Shown: in pieces, positions 1-5,774 of the stretch | Layout of the letters: every line of letters starts with the position of its first letter | Position numbering within the stretch: the stretch's first letter is position 1 | Notes under the pieces: model-generated | What the model was told of the DNA's origin: nothing | Databases searched by the model: none | Seen by the model: the letters and a program-made list of their open reading frames with translations, nothing else | DNA from: Planctomycetota bacterium | Lineage (GTDB): Bacteria > Planctomycetota > UBA8742 > SKZP01 > JAIOTL01 | Assembly: GCA_021106775.1 (NCBI GenBank) | Contig: JAIOTL010000465.1 | Coordinates: forward strand, 1 to 7,478 | Direction of reading: 5' to 3' | Length of the DNA: 7,478 nt | Translations under genes and position numbers: made by a program

Positions 1-778
1 AAAGCATGTCTGTCAATGGTGTAACCGACACAAAACCTTGATTTATCGCTTCCTGGTCAAACAAAAGCTCTGGTAATTCCTGGAATCTCTTGTCTTCAGG
101 CTGGTCAGCAACTTTTGATAATCGTTCGAAGTTGAAATGTCTGACACCTTCCTCCCCGTCAACGAAAATCTCCCTAAAAGTGTCGCTGCGATGATAACCC
201 GACAGAAGCGTGTATTTCGTTCCGTTAAAAACATTGCTTGGGTTCCGTAAATCCACAGAATCATAATCTTTCAGAGACGGAAAATTAACATTCAGACAGA
301 AATTACCGAGATCAGATTTTAACGTAGTCTGAACGAATTTGACAATCCAGTCTTCGAGATAATTTGGATTGCGCAATTGCGTGCCGACCTGCGAGAAAGC
401 GAGGCTCAGAATCCCCATGGAATACGCTTCAAGCGCGAGATTAGCGTTGCCGGAGTAAAAATCATCATGTCCAAGATTCGCACCACGATTTATTCCAGCA
501 AGCACAAGGTCAAACTGCAAATCCCTGTAAATCGTCATCAGAGCAACACAAAGTGCATCAATGGGTGTTCCTTCAGCAACGACCGCGCCGTCCGCCCAGT
601 CAATTTCAGGCTCGCGAATCTTCAAAGATTCAGAAAAAGTAACTTTGCGCGATGCACCAGAATAATTCACTGCAGGTGCAGCAACGTAAACTTCATCTGC
701 AAGTCTTTTGGCGGATTTCGCAAGAAGTTTCAAGCCCGCAGCATCAAAGCCATCGTCGTTGCAGATTAGTATTCTCAT
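1..778 (-). CDS. surE: SurE, 5'/3'-nucleotidase (survival protein), 3' end cut by window edge
   Basis: SurE proteins are divalent-metal-dependent phosphatases that remove phosphate from nucleoside 5'- and 3'-monophosphates in the cytoplasm. Seen in the translation: it opens with MRILICNDDGF, which carries the family's paired metal-binding aspartates (D8, D9). The serine of the APxxNxSGAS loop is S40, and the GINxGxNLG motif gives the metal-binding asparagine at N97, followed by a YSG segment (108-110). The family's late GFVSVTPL stretch is reached near the window edge. The frame is open for 259 codons and no stop is seen; SurE is usually about 250-265 residues, so probably only a few residues are missing. 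The ATG lies one base beyond the stop of the ComB-like gene, so the two are translated from one message. A minor deviation is GHDDFYSGNA where many homologues have GDDVIYSGTV. The assignment is secure. Confidence 0.95.
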   Translation of the reverse strand, partial: MRILICNDDGFDAAGLKLLAKSAKRLADEVYVAAPAVNYSGASRKVTFSESLKIREPEIDWADGAVVAEGTPIDALCVALMTIYRDLQFDLVLAGINRGANLGHDDFYSGNANLALEAYSMGILSLAFSQVGTQLRNPNYLEDWIVKFVQTTLKSDLGNFCLNVNFPSLKDYDSVDLRNPSNVFNGTKYTLLSGYHRSDTFREIFVDGEEGVRHFNFERLSKVADQPEDKRFQELPELLFDQEAINQGFVSVTPLTDML

Positions 779-779
779 G

Positions 780-1556
780 TTATTTCGCAGTTGTAAGGTA
801 AATTAAATCGGTTTTTTTAACGGTTTCCTTCTTCAAGACCGGAATCGCAATCATTTTATCAAGTTGCAGACAAAATTCGATGTCCCTAAGCACTTCTTCG
901 GCAACACCTTCAAGAAAATATGCCAGCGTCTCCCGCATTTCCTTCATGAACGCATCCTTTTCGATGGTTTCACCTTCAAGGGCTTTCTGGAAATAATCCG
1001 CCAGCAGCTCGTTATGTGGCGCGATTTTCTCAAATTCCGGGTCGCCAACAACAATCAACACAACTTTCGATGGATTTAGCGATTTGACATGTTCGATTAC
1101 AGCATTGGCGTTAATCAAACCACCTACAATCACGGTTTTTGCTGCCTCAAACGAACTCAGCAAAATCTTCGTCTGCCAATTTCCATAAATCGAAGCAAAT
1201 TTTTCACCCTTAAACTCATCAGATGCGACAAATGTCGGTGAAATTCTATATCGAACTATCGGTTCATTTTTTGTGATTATGTCGGTATAGGGTTTCGCTG
1301 ATTTGTACTTAACATCATCGCTGCCTTCGTAGCTTTCAGTATATTGCTCGATAAAGCTGAAAACCGGATATTGCACGCCAACCAGCTTTCTATTCTTGAT
1401 ATATTCAATTTCATTATCGAACAGGTAAAGACGTTCAACTCCTGCGGTAAGTGCAGCAGCTTGCGTGGCAGTGCTTCGCATCACATCGCAAACGATTATA
1501 ACATCAGCACTTGGAATATAATAATCACCGACAAGAGATTGTTTGACAATCTGCAT
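780..1556 (-). CDS. Divergent ComB-family protein (2-phosphosulfolactate phosphatase-like)
   Basis: This 258-residue protein resembles the ComB family, whose characterised members are Mg-dependent 2-phosphosulfolactate phosphatases of coenzyme M or sulfolactate synthesis. Seen: a hydrophobic strand leads into DVMRSTAT (24-31), matching the family's DVxRATTT segment, and the following AAALTAGVERLYLF fits the next helix and strand. A central strand and turn, VIVGGLINANAV (142-153), matches the family's GSxLNASAV, and is followed by a VVLIVVGDPEF strand. The family's GERxG and TTTNGT signatures are not intact; the latter position reads SIYGNWQT (122-129). The catalytic role may therefore have shifted, or the protein may be a related family of unknown substrate. 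The ATG has a GGGAG Shine-Dalgarno six to seven bases upstream. It lies 116 bp after the WalJ-like gene and one base before surE. Fold assignment is moderate; exact function is uncertain. Confidence 0.65.
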   Translation of the reverse strand: MQIVKQSLVGDYYIPSADVIIVCDVMRSTATQAAALTAGVERLYLFDNEIEYIKNRKLVGVQYPVFSFIEQYTESYEGSDDVKYKSAKPYTDIITKNEPIVRYRISPTFVASDEFKGEKFASIYGNWQTKILLSSFEAAKTVIVGGLINANAVIEHVKSLNPSKVVLIVVGDPEFEKIAPHNELLADYFQKALEGETIEKDAFMKEMRETLAYFLEGVAEEVLRDIEFCLQLDKMIAIPVLKKETVKKTDLIYLTTAK

Positions 1557-1593
1557 TCCAAACTCCCATTATGTTGGTCGAGGGGAATATCAG

Positions 1594-1621
1594 ATTCTAT
1601 ACGATATGATGGTCTGTTCAA
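1594..1621 (-). promoter_or_regulatory. Candidate sigma-70 promoter for the ComB-like gene and surE
   Basis: Read on the minus strand, a -35-like TTGAAC (1616-1621) and a -10-like TAGAAT (1594-1599, five of six consensus positions) are separated by 16 bases. A start near 1587 would leave a leader of about 30 bases containing the GGGAG ribosome-binding site. It would let the ComB-like/surE pair be expressed separately from the WalJ-like gene. The -35 is weak (four of six), and read-through from upstream remains possible. Confidence 0.35.
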
Positions 1622-1672
1622 CTCAAATTTCAGTTTTCCGATGAAATAATTATCTAAAAATATCCGAGAATA

Positions 1673-2494
1673 TCATGCGATGTAAAAATCTGTCGGGATA
1701 TCGCGAAATGTCGGATTGATTTTAATGTCCCGCAGGTTTGCATCAGGTTTCATGCCATCATTTAGCGTCTGCATCGCAAGTTCCATATGATTGCTGTCCT
1801 TTGAGACGTGAGAACACAGAACAGTGTGCATTTTCCTGGGATTTACCTGCTGCATAGTTTTCAGAGCGTCAAAATTGGAGAGATGTCCCACAGAAGAATT
1901 TATACGTTTTTTGAGAAAAGACGGGTAATTACTGGTTTTCAGCATGTGCGGGTCATAATTTGTTTCGAGCATGAGAATATTGGAACGGCAAATTTCGTTA
2001 GCGATATTTTTTGTCATGCGACCAAGATCGGTAACAATGCCGACCTGATTTTTGCTGTTGCTTACAAAATATACAACACTACCACGAATATCATGCGAAG
2101 ATTTTCGCGTTTTCACGATTAGTGAGTTGAAGCGCGAGTCGGTGTCAACATCGACAGCCTGGAAAACTTTTACTGAGCAACGAGGGAAATTTCCGCAGCG
2201 GAAGGTCTCTTTTGTTGCAAGAACAGCGAAATCATTGTGTTTGAGGAGCATCGGTAGGTGTTGAACGTGGTCGTTGTGTGCGTGCGTTATAAAAATCGCG
2301 CTGATTTCATCCAACTCGACGTCAATTTCCGCCAGTGCTTTCTTCACCCGGGTGCGTGAAATCCCAGCATCTACAAGGATTTTGTCGCTGCCATGCTCAA
2401 TATACGTACAATTTCCACTTGAGCCCGAGCCGATAACCATCAGTTTAATATCGGTTGTTTTCTGCCTGGAATCAGTGTAATCAAAGAGGTTCAT
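1673..2494 (-). CDS. WalJ/YycJ-type metallo-beta-lactamase-fold hydrolase
   Basis: This 273-residue cytoplasmic protein belongs to the metallo-beta-lactamase fold superfamily, closest by motif to WalJ (YycJ/VicX). That group has been linked to DNA metabolism (proposed 5'-3' exonuclease activity) and, in Firmicutes, to the WalRK cell-wall regulon. Seen: GSGSSGN (22-28) and LLVDAG-like ILVDAG (39-44), then the metal-binding HAHNDH (H71, H73, D75, H76). Further ligands are H134 in SSHD, D156 in TDLG and H229 in SHVSKDSN. The WalJ-typical stretch ETNYDPHML (177-185) through VGHLSN (202-207) is also present. All metal ligands are kept, so it should be active. About 15 residues precede the usual family start, but the first ATG has a GAAGGA Shine-Dalgarno at good spacing, which supports it. 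Stop is TGA. It lies 181 bp downstream of the kinase gene on the same strand. Confidence 0.88.
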   Translation of the reverse strand: MNLFDYTDSRQKTTDIKLMVIGSGSSGNCTYIEHGSDKILVDAGISRTRVKKALAEIDVELDEISAIFITHAHNDHVQHLPMLLKHNDFAVLATKETFRCGNFPRCSVKVFQAVDVDTDSRFNSLIVKTRKSSHDIRGSVVYFVSNSKNQVGIVTDLGRMTKNIANEICRSNILMLETNYDPHMLKTSNYPSFLKKRINSSVGHLSNFDALKTMQQVNPRKMHTVLCSHVSKDSNHMELAMQTLNDGMKPDANLRDIKINPTFRDIPTDFYIA

Positions 2495-2537
2495 AGATTT
2501 CCTTCAGGCTAGGTTGTGTCAAGAAACAATTGATGGG

Positions 2538-2618
2538 TGTCATTCCTGCGAAAGCAAGAATCCAGACATTACATTGAATATCGCAAATTCTGGATTCCCA
2601 ATCAAGTTGGGAATGACA
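2538..2618. repeat. Composite palindromic intergenic repeat (MITE-like or REP-like), about 81 bp
   Basis: The two ends are inverted copies. The outer TGTCATTCC (2538-2546) pairs with GGAATGACA (2610-2618). The inner GAATCCAGA (2558-2566) pairs with TCTGGATTC (2589-2597). Each arm also has its own small hairpin: TTCCCAATCAAGTTGGGAA (2595-2613) is a perfect seven-base stem with a five-base loop, and TTCCTGCGAAAGCAAGAA (2543-2560) is a one-mismatch version. The whole can fold as a cross or a three-way structure. Short palindromes beginning TGTCATTCC and containing GAATCCAG occur as multicopy intergenic elements in many unrelated bacterial genomes (recalled, not searched). It sits between the kinase and WalJ-like genes, with no coding capacity. 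It could act as an mRNA-stabilising or attenuating structure. Confidence 0.8.
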
Positions 2619-2649
2619 CTAAAACTATTTTTCAAACACAGTATAATGT

Positions 2650-2679
2650 ATAATTTATCATGTATATGTTATAAATTAT
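2650..2679. repeat. AT-rich inverted repeat at the kinase stop codon
   Basis: ATAATTTAT (2650-2658) and ATAAATTAT (2671-2679) are perfect nine-base inverted arms around a 12-base loop. The right arm overlaps the TAA stop of the kinase gene (2676-2678). There is no T tract after it on the minus strand, so it is not a standard intrinsic terminator. It contains TATATGTTATAAAT (2663-2676), which recurs exactly at 6904-6917 inside another inverted repeat. It may be an mRNA 3'-end or processing structure, or simply AT-rich palindromic sequence. Confidence 0.5.
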
Positions 2680-4880
2680 TTCGCAGCCTCGGTGAACTTA
2701 AAAATCTTATTTTGTACAACATTCGATGAGTCGGTGAAATTCACCACAACTATTAACATTTTTCGCTTTTGAAATAAGAAAATGCCAGAATCATTTATTG
2801 CAACCGCATTCGGGACATTAATTTGTAATATATTCGTCGGTTTTTTATCGGTAAAATCAAGTATTTGAAGCGTGAGTTGTGTTTTTGCAGTTTCGGACTT
2901 GGTCAGAATAATCAGCGTATTTCCTGAGTTTGTGAAGGAGTATGCAATTAAATTACCTTCAAAAGCTGAGAAAATTTCACTTTTAAAAGGAACATTGCTG
3001 GAGTAATCAGCAGTTTTCAACATTTTGTATTTGTATTCCTGCATAACCAACAACCTGTACAAATCCTTGTTATCAATAAGAATTCGAGCATCTGAAAACG
3101 AGTTTTTCGGGAATTCGAATACGGATTCTAAATTGTAATTTTGTTCATCACGTTGAAGATTCAGGATTTCAGAAAAAATATCGTCTTTAATCGAGTATGT
3201 GAATAAAAAGGTAAAATTATTACAAACGCCATTGACATCAATAATTTCGGCATCGCAAGCGGGATGAGAGATTTTCTCAAGATTGATTATTTCATCTGAA
3301 AAAGTTACGATATTGCAGTACTTTTCGTGCGCAATAAATAATTTTTGTTCTGCATCGTCCAGAATAAAACCGGAGTAATACGCTTTTGGTAGAGTCAGTT
3401 TATGATGAATCTTTTGATCTTGAATCTCGGCAATATCGAGTTTTTCGGGATATTGCATAATTACAAAACGTACTGATTGGTGTATCAGCAGGTTTTCGCA
3501 ATCAAACAACGATGTGTCATTTGAATTTGCTGAAAGCTGGGCGATAAGTTGAAGTTGTTTTTCTGTCAAAAATGTGGGTTCTGATGTTTTCAACTCGGGT
3601 AATTTGTAGATTTTGTCGGCTGAATACGCATAAATGTTGCCATTTTGTGCCGTTAGGATTTTCAGGTTTCCCGAAACTGTAAGGTCAGACATATTTTGCA
3701 GCATAGACTTGAAATCAATTTTTTCGTCGGGATTATTGTTGGTTGAAGCATTTTTTCGCTCATTTTCCACAAAATGCTTCTGAGTGAAGTACAGAGCGAC
3801 GGCGATTAAAATCAGAAGCATTGCTGTGAAAGTGTAAAGTGGGTTCAATCGTTTGGCGGGTAAATTCTCGACAACTTCTGGGTTCCGATTGCCCAAATTT
3901 TGATTAATCTTAAATAATCTGTCGTGAATTTCGTTCATGCTTTCGGGGCGATTGTCAGGCTCTTTCTCAGTCATCTCGATAATGAGACTCTCAAGATCTT
4001 TCGGACTTGTCGGGTTTACAAGCCTTGGTGCCTTTATTTCGTTGTTAAGATGTTCATAAAGAATCGCCTCAACGGTGCCCGTCTCGAACGGAAGCCTGCC
4101 AGTACAAAGCTGATATGCAGTTATGCCGAACGAGTAAATGTCGCTTTTTATCGATGGTTTCTCACCGCGAATCTGCTCAGGTGCAGAATATGCGGGAGTT
4201 CCCTTGAATGTTCCGCTTATGTGTTCTGCACCAGGTGGTAATTGTGGATTGCGGATTTTAGCGAGCCCGAAATCAGCAACCTTCAGCACATTTTTGCTTG
4301 AAACCAGAAAATTGTCCGGTTTTATATCACGGTGGATAATTCCCTTGAGATGCGCCTGTTCCAACCCCATGCAAGCCTGCAACAAATAATCGACCGCCTG
4401 CTCAAGCGGGAGCGAACCTTCCAGATGCAGCATTTTATTCAGGTCGATTCCATCAATAAGCTCTGTAACGAGAATAATATTTCCGTTGATTGCGCTGTCG
4501 CGGAAGCCGCTGTTTGCGCTGTTGCGGAAGCCGCTGTTTTCAATGGTTTTAATGAGTCTTAGCACATTCTCATGCTTTATCGACCGTAGAATTAGTGCTT
4601 CCTGCAAAAATCTTTGTCGGTATCTTTTATCGTTTTTGAACAGGTTTTTCGGGAATTTCACGACAACTTCAGAATTATCAGCAAGATTGGTGGCATGAAA
4701 AACCTCGCTGATTGCACCTTCACCGATTTTTTCACCGATTAAATAACCATCGACAGTTTGACCGGGATAAATTTCAAGCTCATCAACAATCGCCACATCC
4801 GAAGAATCACAGTGCGGACATATGACATCATCGGTATCAGATGAAAAAGTCTTTTTACAATTGCTGCATCGATATTTCAC
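2676..4880 (-). CDS. Membrane-anchored Ser/Thr protein kinase with N-terminal zinc ribbon and extracytoplasmic beta-rich domain
   Basis: A 734-residue Hanks-type (PknB-like) Ser/Thr kinase. Residues 5-24 form a zinc ribbon (CxxC...CPHC: C5, C8, C21, C24). The kinase domain spans about 45-325: glycine loop GEGAIS (53-58), lysine K75 in VVVKF, helix-C glutamate E94, catalytic HRDIKPDN (183-190), DFG (203-205) and APE (233-235). All catalytic residues are present, so it should be active. HRD carries the RD arginine, which suggests control by activation-loop phosphorylation. A hydrophobic segment (about 348-365) predicts one transmembrane helix. The remaining 370 residues would be outside the cytoplasm. 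They look like successive beta strands, perhaps a propeller; no PASTA repeats are seen. The start is GTG, supported by AGGA five bases upstream and by the immediate zinc ribbon. Two tandem NSGFR(N/D)SA octapeptides (115-130) sit in the beta4-beta5 loop. Substrates are unknown. Confidence 0.93.
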   Translation of the reverse strand: MKYRCSNCKKTFSSDTDDVICPHCDSSDVAIVDELEIYPGQTVDGYLIGEKIGEGAISEVFHATNLADNSEVVVKFPKNLFKNDKRYRQRFLQEALILRSIKHENVLRLIKTIENSGFRNSANSGFRDSAINGNIILVTELIDGIDLNKMLHLEGSLPLEQAVDYLLQACMGLEQAHLKGIIHRDIKPDNFLVSSKNVLKVADFGLAKIRNPQLPPGAEHISGTFKGTPAYSAPEQIRGEKPSIKSDIYSFGITAYQLCTGRLPFETGTVEAILYEHLNNEIKAPRLVNPTSPKDLESLIIEMTEKEPDNRPESMNEIHDRLFKINQNLGNRNPEVVENLPAKRLNPLYTFTAMLLILIAVALYFTQKHFVENERKNASTNNNPDEKIDFKSMLQNMSDLTVSGNLKILTAQNGNIYAYSADKIYKLPELKTSEPTFLTEKQLQLIAQLSANSNDTSLFDCENLLIHQSVRFVIMQYPEKLDIAEIQDQKIHHKLTLPKAYYSGFILDDAEQKLFIAHEKYCNIVTFSDEIINLEKISHPACDAEIIDVNGVCNNFTFLFTYSIKDDIFSEILNLQRDEQNYNLESVFEFPKNSFSDARILIDNKDLYRLLVMQEYKYKMLKTADYSSNVPFKSEIFSAFEGNLIAYSFTNSGNTLIILTKSETAKTQLTLQILDFTDKKPTNILQINVPNAVAINDSGIFLFQKRKMLIVVVNFTDSSNVVQNKIFKFTEAAK
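4492..4539. repeat. Tandem 24-bp GC-rich repeat inside the kinase gene
   Basis: Two head-to-tail 24-bp units (4492-4515 and 4516-4539) differ at one base (C or T at unit position 8). Each contains the short palindrome GCGG-AAG-CCGC. They encode NSGFRNSA and NSGFRDSA in the kinase, between its beta4 and beta5 strands, and keep the reading frame. The stretch is clearly more GC-rich than its surroundings. A related copy lies at 5577-5616 in another gene. Confidence 0.9.
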
Positions 4881-4905
4881 AAGTTCCTACAAAAATCCTA
4901 ATGCA

Positions 4906-4911
4906 ATTATA
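4906..4911 (-). promoter_or_regulatory. Candidate -10 box for the kinase gene
   Basis: A perfect TATAAT on the minus strand lies about 26 bases upstream of the GTG start and just downstream of the terminator that ends the lipoprotein transcript, where a promoter for the kinase gene is expected. No recognisable -35 hexamer stands at 16-18 bases (that region is the T tract of the terminator). The call rests on the -10 and position alone. Confidence 0.3.
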
Positions 4912-4924
4912 TCTTTTCAATCAC

Positions 4925-4954
4925 AAAAAAAAATCCTCAGCATTTCACCGAGGA
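4925..4954 (-). terminator. Intrinsic terminator of the lipoprotein gene
   Basis: On the minus strand, CCTCGG and CTGAGG form a six-base stem (one G-U pair) around GTGAAATG-type loop bases, extended by a T-A pair, and followed at once by nine T residues (4925-4933). On the plus strand the G-U becomes an A-C mismatch and a T tract is lacking, so it works for minus-strand transcripts. It lies about 100 bp after the lipoprotein stop and before the kinase start, so the two genes are separate transcription units apart from any read-through. Confidence 0.82.
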
Positions 4955-5053
4955 ATTTTAAAGGTTTCGTCATCTCAATTTGAATTTTTATCTCACATTG
5001 TTGAACCAAACCTAATGGTTTGTAAAACTTGTTACGTCAAAACAGTCGAACGA

Positions 5054-5620
5054 TTATTTGCTTGTGGAAACTTCACCGCCAGCAGCACGAATCCGGTCTT
5101 CGGGTCTGAAATGGATTCTTTCTTCGAAATGCTCGCCTTCGTCAGGTCTCGGTCCATAATTGTACGTTGACAAAACCTCATAATTTTGCCTGATTGTTTT
5201 CGCATGGCTAATTCCTCGTTGAACCATGTGCCGACGTGCGTAATGCTGCGAAACAACTGCCAGATTATTGATATTATCTGCAGCGTTGTCGAATCTCTTT
5301 ATATCGTATGTTGAACGACCTTTTGGAAACATACTTTTCAGGTCAAGTGCATAAACCTGCAGATTCTCAGCATGTTCATATGCAAAATCGAAATGCTCTC
5401 TCTGCATACATTTCAAAAGCTCAAGCGATGTAAAATCAATAACTGCGATGAGTTCTTTCAGATTCGTGTATTCTGTTCTCAAATCTGTGGGATTAAGCAC
5501 GCGTTGTGTTGACCGACAGCCGATTGCTAAGACTGCAAGTACTATTAACAAACTCACAAAGATTTTTACTTTTATTGAAGCCGCTATTTGCGCTGCCGCT
5601 GAAGCCACTGTTTTCATCAT
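5054..5620 (-). CDS. Predicted lipoprotein of unknown function, helical
   Basis: I do not recognise this 188-residue protein. Its N-terminus has a basic stretch (IKVK, 16-19) and a hydrophobic core (20-33) ending in LAIGC, a plausible lipobox with the lipidated cysteine at C35, so it is probably anchored in a membrane facing the periplasm. The mature part looks mainly alpha-helical (about 45-150, rich in Asn, His, Tyr and Leu) and ends in a charged tail (PDEGEHFEERIHFRPEDR). No heme CxxCH or enzyme motif is seen. The chosen ATG has a consensus TAAGGAG Shine-Dalgarno (5628-5634) seven bases upstream; a TTG one codon earlier is less well placed. Residues 2-15 (MKTVASAAAQIAAS) are an unusually long n-region encoded by a repeat shared with the kinase gene, so the ancestral start may have been nearer IKVKIF. 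It has its own candidate promoter and terminator. Confidence 0.75.
   Translation of the reverse strand: MMKTVASAAAQIAASIKVKIFVSLLIVLAVLAIGCRSTQRVLNPTDLRTEYTNLKELIAVIDFTSLELLKCMQREHFDFAYEHAENLQVYALDLKSMFPKGRSTYDIKRFDNAADNINNLAVVSQHYARRHMVQRGISHAKTIRQNYEVLSTYNYGPRPDEGEHFEERIHFRPEDRIRAAGGEVSTSK
5577..5616. repeat. Diverged copy of the 24-bp repeat at the lipoprotein gene start
   Basis: This 40-bp stretch aligns without gaps to 4503-4542 in the kinase gene with 35 identical bases. It comprises one full unit (5590-5613) and a preceding 13-base partial unit (5577-5589). Codon phase differs between the two genes: NSGFRNSA-type residues in the kinase, TVASAAAQIAAS here. The similarity is therefore at DNA level and not from shared protein ancestry. 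It supplies the first codons of the lipoprotein, including the second ATG. Confidence 0.8.
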
Positions 5621-5652
5621 CAATACTCTCCTTAGGGAAGCGGGGATTCGTA

Positions 5653-5669
5653 CATACTAAGTAAGTATG
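5653..5669. promoter_or_regulatory. Short dyad, candidate operator upstream of the lipoprotein gene
   Basis: CATACT (5653-5658) and AGTATG (5664-5669) are perfect six-base inverted arms around AAGTA. The dyad overlaps the candidate -10 of the lipoprotein promoter, a typical repressor position. A six-base dyad can also arise by chance in AT-rich DNA. Confidence 0.3.
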
Positions 5670-5681
5670 GTTTCAAGTCAA
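5654..5681 (-). promoter_or_regulatory. Candidate sigma-70 promoter of the lipoprotein gene
   Basis: On the minus strand TTGACT (5676-5681, five of six) is followed after 16 bases by TAGTAT (5654-5659, four of six). Transcription would start near 5647, giving a leader of about 27 bases that includes the TAAGGAG ribosome-binding site. It faces away from lpxK, so the 154-bp interval is a divergent promoter region. Confidence 0.42.
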
Positions 5682-5744
5682 TGATTTTATTCATTTATCT
5701 TATTACATCTGTTAAGGAAATCGATACAATCTATCCGTAAGTAA

Positions 5745-5750
5745 TATAAT
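5745..5750 (+). promoter_or_regulatory. Candidate -10 box for lpxK
   Basis: A perfect TATAAT on the plus strand lies 24 bases before the preferred lpxK ATG (5775). A transcript from it would start near 5757, which excludes the in-frame TTG at 5754 as a start codon. The -35 region at the usual spacing (about 5722-5728) is poor, so the box is supported by its sequence and position only. Confidence 0.35.
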
Positions 5751-5774
5751 CTATTGAAAGTGCGAAACCAATTT

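Noticed and set aside
43..264. 73-codon minus-strand frame
   Set aside because: It is an alternative frame within surE, which covers the same bases with conserved residues.
377..769. 130-codon open frame on the plus strand
   Set aside because: It lies wholly opposite the clear surE frame, and its translation has no recognisable motif.
2517..2522. Perfect minus-strand TTGACA upstream of the WalJ-like gene
   Set aside because: A -10 at the right spacing would fall on the ribosome-binding site and start codon and is not TATAAT-like, so it is not a credible promoter for this gene.
3924..4241. 105-codon plus-strand frame opposite the kinase domain
   Set aside because: It is antisense to the conserved kinase domain, and its product has no recognisable features.
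4492..4539. CRISPR-like repeats
   Set aside because: The two 24-bp units are directly adjacent with no spacers and are translated in frame within the kinase.
5032..5256. 74-codon minus-strand frame at the end of the lipoprotein gene
   Set aside because: It overlaps the lipoprotein C-terminus in another phase and has no good ribosome-binding site or motif.
5754..5774. N-terminal extension of LpxK from TTG 5754
   Set aside because: Homologues align from MMKILSGE, and the TATAAT at 5745 would place the transcript start after this TTG.
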